64,000 bases of DNA from Liquidambar formosana (lineage: Eukaryota > Streptophyta > Magnoliopsida > Saxifragales > Altingiaceae). Location: NCBI GenBank assembly GCA_039720395.1, contig CM077823.1, forward strand, positions 5,384,909 to 5,448,908, read 5' to 3'. Below the pieces are notes generated by a model that saw only the letters and a list, made by a program, of their open reading frames with translations, made no database searches and was not told where the DNA came from. Position 1 is the first letter of the stretch, and every line of letters starts with the position of its first letter. Of the stretch, positions 60,263-64,000 are shown in pieces. The translations under genes were made by a program, and so were the position numbers.

Positions 60263-61844
60263 AGATTAATTGTTTTTCTTAATGTGCGTGGTTTTTCTAG
60301 AACTCACTCGCAGGACTCCTCAATTAATATTAGGCCTTGGCCGGCCACCTGTCTATCAGGTTTTGGTAGAGAGACCCCGCCAGTCATTGGGCATACCGCA
60401 AAGGCATTAGCCTCAAATGTCTAGCCGCCTGCACTGGCTTTGAAGCCCGTGGAATAATCACAAACCCAATGGATCAATCGTGCTGTCATGCGCCATGTTC
60501 TAATTGTTAACCATTTCATATGAATCAATTATTTATTTATTTGCTATAGTTAGTAAATGGAGGAGAGAATACAGGCAGAATATGTATGAAATATAATTAT
60601 GTTTGTTTTTTTTTTTTTTTTATAAAAAGAAAAATTGCACCTTAAAATCTAAAGTTTGGGTCAAGTTTTACTTCAGAATCTAAAATTTTAATTGCGTCAA
60701 TTCAATATCCGAATTATTAATTGAATTGTAATATTTAGAGTCCAAAATTTAAATTGCGTCAATTCAATATCCGAATTATTAGTTGAGTTGCAATTTGAGA
60801 CCTCCCCTCAGAATTTTTTATATTATCCATATATACTTTGCTTGTTTTATGGGTTTGAAAACCCTATTGTACCCATCAACATTTAATAAACCACCTCTAT
60901 ATTTTGACCAGATCTAAATCACTCTGCCATCAAATTTGTGGTTTTGTAAATAGAAAATATAAAGGTTTATTGAATAGATATAATATAGAGATAGAAAAAA
61001 GATAAGAGTGATTCACTCATATATCTTTTACATTTCTTTTTGGGTAAATGAATTTGATATCTTTAACATTTTCCTTTTGGATTGGATGTATATGTTACTT
61101 GTTTTTCACTCATTTGTCTTCATAACATGCATGTCCACCAGGGTACAGCTCAATTATAGGGCAATCTAAATCATCATGATCCTCATTGTTTGTTAAAAGC
61201 AAACCATCCTATTATCATGAAAATTAAAGAGTTTGCTCTTTCTTGCTTTTTTTTCCTTTATTTTTTTCTTTTCCTTCCTTGCAAGATAACATAACTAAAC
61301 AAATAAATATAAGAGTGACAAGATCAAGATAGAACCCAAACATCCACCTCAAAAGAGCAAGTCCAAATTCACTGTTGTGCTTCAAGAGCACAAAACAATG
61401 CTGGGGTGGGTGATTGGGACACATGGAAAAAGACATACCCAATAGTTGAAGTGAAAAATTCATATTTTTTGGGGCATTGAGAACTAGTGGCCATTTTTTG
61501 AGCTCAAATTGAGTGTTGAATTTGAGAAACTCAATATCATGGTGAGGTAAAATCAGCCATCGGAAGAGCTTTGGACAACTAAAATTAAAAGGTCATTTCA
61601 ATAGCACTTTTTGACATTTTGATCTTAGCCATCTAAAATCTCATGGCTGATGTTAACTCAACACTAAATCCATTCACCCTTTTGTCGCCTCAGCCATTGG
61701 ATATCCCTCATTTACCATGTGTCCCGATCTCGACCACCATAGCAACGAATCCGAACTCCAACAAAGCTTAAGCTTTTAGGAGGTGATTGTATAAAGGGAA
61801 TGGACTTGCTATCCCTAATTTAGCCAAAGTGAAACCCAGTATAA
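60263..61844. other. Non-coding spacer
   Basis: 60300-60480 is a GC-richer patch of unknown origin. 60690-60790 holds a direct repeat of AATTGCGTCAATTCAATATC. 61224-61463 has an 80-codon frame on - with a hydrophobic stretch and a Lys-rich end, but nothing else supports a gene. Confidence 0.4.
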
Positions 61845-62334
61845 GGGTCCGGCTATTGACACCCCTCAATTTTATCAATACCCACCACTTATTTTGGTTT
61901 TTTAATGTTTTATGTAAAATACAAAAGATTTTCTAAAAGACAGCGCGACCAATTATCATAAAAATCTTTAATATTTTGCATAAAATCTTAAAAACCTAAA
62001 ACGTGTGGGAGTACTGATGTAATGGACAATACTTGGCTCCTCACAGTAGAGAAGCAACTCCTCCTCCCTCCCACTCATATTACGCCACGTATAATAGTTA
62101 ATTTTAAAAAATATGGATACGTGGACACGTTAATACAAATAGATAGACACATAATCATATTTATTTATATACATAAATGCATGTCTATAATAACATAACA
62201 TAGAGATACAAGTATATAATCAATTCTTATTTGTTTGTTAGACACGTGATATAATATAAGTGTGAAAGAGGAACAATTGCTCCTCCACTATGAGAGCCAG
62301 TGCTATCCTAAAATTGAGGGGTGGCATGGATCCC
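61845..62334. mobile_element. MULE-type element with a second element inside
   Basis: Perfect 9-bp duplication CCAGTATAA (61836-61844, 62335-62343). Left GGGTCCGGCTATTGACACCC and right, inverted, GGGATCCATGCCACCCCTCA. The left end resembles the foldback MITE family (GGCTATTG.CACC). Its middle is occupied by 62024-62308. Confidence 0.82.
62024..62308. mobile_element. Inner MITE sharing ends with the 51121 element
   Basis: Left GGACAATACTTGGCTCCTCA and right, inverted, GGATAGCACTGGCTCTCATA, followed by GTGGAGGAGCAA. The same GGACAATACT.(T/G)GCTCCTC start is seen at 51123 and, inverted, before 52133. No clean target duplication. Confidence 0.55.
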
Positions 62335-62343
62335 CCAGTATAA

Positions 62344-63285
62344 TTAGTAGAGGCTCAGGGGTATGGGCAGCCTAAATTGAACCCATTCGCTGGGCCCAAA
62401 CTCATACCTACGGACCTACCAGTGTAAAAGATCGAGTATGCGCATTTGTGGGACATGTAATCGAATTTATTCACATGGCAAGTTACTTATAATAGCAGTA
62501 ATGTTCAGCTAGATTTCATGATTACAGGATGACTCTGTAGTTATGGCATGAGTTCGATTAGTGGGACGGTCCATCGTCATTAATAAAATATGGACAACTG
62601 GGATATATTTCATCTTAAAGTTGCTTTTACCTGCAACTGGGTCGGGTATGTAGCGAATAAAGCAACTTAAAGTTGCTTTCTATGTCAACCATGGATGACA
62701 AATGAACGGTGTGAATTAAATTTCGCACAGGGAAGTAAAACAGTGTAGGTGCTTGGTGGAACCAAACTGTCAAAATTTAATGCTATAAAAATTTTCATTC
62801 CTTCACTTTTAAAAGTAAAAAACAAGAAATAAAAACTTATCCAAAGGAACTCTCATTTTTCCTTCTTTTCAATTACCATTATTATTATTTTTTTCTTAAA
62901 GAATCAGTCATTTTTGGAATTATTTATCATGCTGTCAATTTTTTTTTTTTTAATGTTTATTAGTTATATGATTTTGCATTGATGATCCACTGTTGTTGTT
63001 TGTTCTTGGTTGAGTCTCCCAGCTGATTTGAGAGTCAAATCCCCTCTCTACCAATTGATTTTGTTGATTTGGTCAAATAGCTCATTAGGAACCAAATTTT
63101 AGCTTATGGTTTAACTCCTCCATTAGAGAAGCCCATTTGGTTCTTTAAACTAAATATAGCTTAACTCAGGGTCTATTTCTCCCATTAGAAATGTTCTTAC
63201 AAATGAATTTAATTTAAGATAATTATGGAACACGTACTGCAAAAATGTCTATTTGATATTTTAGGAATGTGATAGGCTATGAATC
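62344..63285. other. Non-coding spacer
   Basis: No gene or bounded element recognised. AT-rich with T runs (62939-62951). Confidence 0.5.
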
Positions 63286-64000
63286 TAGATTCCATAGGCT
63301 ATACTAGGCTTATGATGCCGTGTCCGCGTTATCCATCTTTAGAGCATCTCTAGTGGTTTGTACGATTTTGCCTATGTTATTTTTATTCTAACACTTGCTA
63401 TGTACAGTGTTCAAATGTTGTAAATGACTCAAAATGTAATTTTTTGGCACAACCACAATTTCCTCCCTTTTTTCTAACCACATTTCATTCGAGTTATTTT
63501 GACGTAAGGATGTGCCAAATATGACCCAAAAGTATACTATTGATATTTATTAGCACACCATTGGAGCACCAACATAGTATGCTGTTACTAAAATATGACA
63601 ATAGCACACCATCATAAATGTCCTTAGGTAGGCTTTGTAGTTTTGATATGAAATATGATGGTCCGTCGTCATTGCTAAAATAAGGGACACATGGACATCT
63701 ATCCTGACATGTGCGTTCTATTTGTCTTTTTGCATGTGATCCTTAAATTTGGACTTCAGAACAATAGAACCTCTTGGATTTTAAGTAATTCATAATTTCA
63801 CACATCATTGGCTTCAGATTGATTGCAAATCTGTGTATTTGATAAAATATTTTACAAAGCAATTGAATTAGTCTTTCTTTTCTTTCTTCACGTTAATAGG
63901 GTATTAGGTGAACCTAATTCCTTTTACTTATATTATTTCTCGTTGAAAAATTCCATATTTCCAGTCGACACATCCTAGCTAGATGCTTCATGAGGCGCGC
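63286..64000 (+). repeat. Dispersed direct repeat, copy B, running off the window
   Basis: Counterpart of 52321-52762, interrupted by a MITE at 63343-63621 and cut by the window end. Confidence 0.85.
63343..63621. mobile_element. MITE with GAGCATCTCTAG end inserted in direct repeat B
   Basis: Left GAGCATCTCTAGTGG; the right end is decayed (CATCATAAATGTCC). The interior matches the MITE at 35422-35717 (ATTGGAGCACCAACA, GTAATTTTTTGG). Copy A of the host repeat lacks it (ATCCTTAGCTTAG near 52370). Confidence 0.75.

Noticed and set aside
60300..60480. GC-richer patch considered as an rRNA or organelle fragment
   Set aside because: I could not match it to any rRNA or organelle gene from memory.
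61224..61463. 80-codon frame on - with a hydrophobic stretch
   Set aside because: Isolated, no promoter, motif or homologous copy seen; likely chance.
1..64000. CRISPR arrays, operons or bacterial-type signals
   Set aside because: None present; introns and plant transposons show a eukaryotic nuclear region.

Overview
The window is nuclear DNA of a flowering plant, most likely a woody eudicot. The evidence is GT-AG introns of 0.1 to 1.7 kb, an AT-rich background, plant-only protein families (CRTISO-like oxidoreductase, LRR receptor-like protein, BAHD acyltransferase, SBT subtilase, MATE) and a dense load of plant transposons. The species cannot be told from the sequence alone.

Layout. 1-8645: a Mutator-like element (MULE) with 1.3-kb terminal inverted repeats. 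It holds a broken FAR1-type transposase gene on +, an open two-exon GRF-zinc-finger-like gene on -, and captured pieces of a MATE transporter gene and an antisense subtilase gene. 9095-9448: a small CACTA-like element. 10306-20894: the only host gene that looks intact, a nine-exon plastid CRTISO-like FAD oxidoreductase (581 aa), with a SINE in intron 2 and a 1.4-kb MULE-like element in intron 4. 20925-32547 and 37071-45230: two direct copies of one segment made of nested transposons. Between them lie a truncated LINE, a copia-type LTR remnant and more small elements. 45331-49124: an LRR receptor-like protein pseudogene with a recent 141-bp tandem array in its ectodomain. 49125-64000: gene-poor, with small inverted-repeat elements, two dispersed direct repeats and a BAHD acyltransferase pseudogene on - that carries two insertions.

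How the parts relate. The MULE resembles maize MuDR in design: two convergent genes, each apparently read from its own TIR. Its TIRs also carry an amplified mini-exon/mini-intron unit. The duplicated segment records the order of events. Elements in both copies (hAT, foldback MITE, nested MITE, SINE) predate the duplication. A 2.6-kb solo LTR in copy 1 and a 171-bp MITE in copy 2 came later, because the other copy keeps the empty site. At least four more elements belong to the foldback MITE family carried in the duplication.

All gene models come from reading the sequence and recalling family motifs. No alignment or database search was run.
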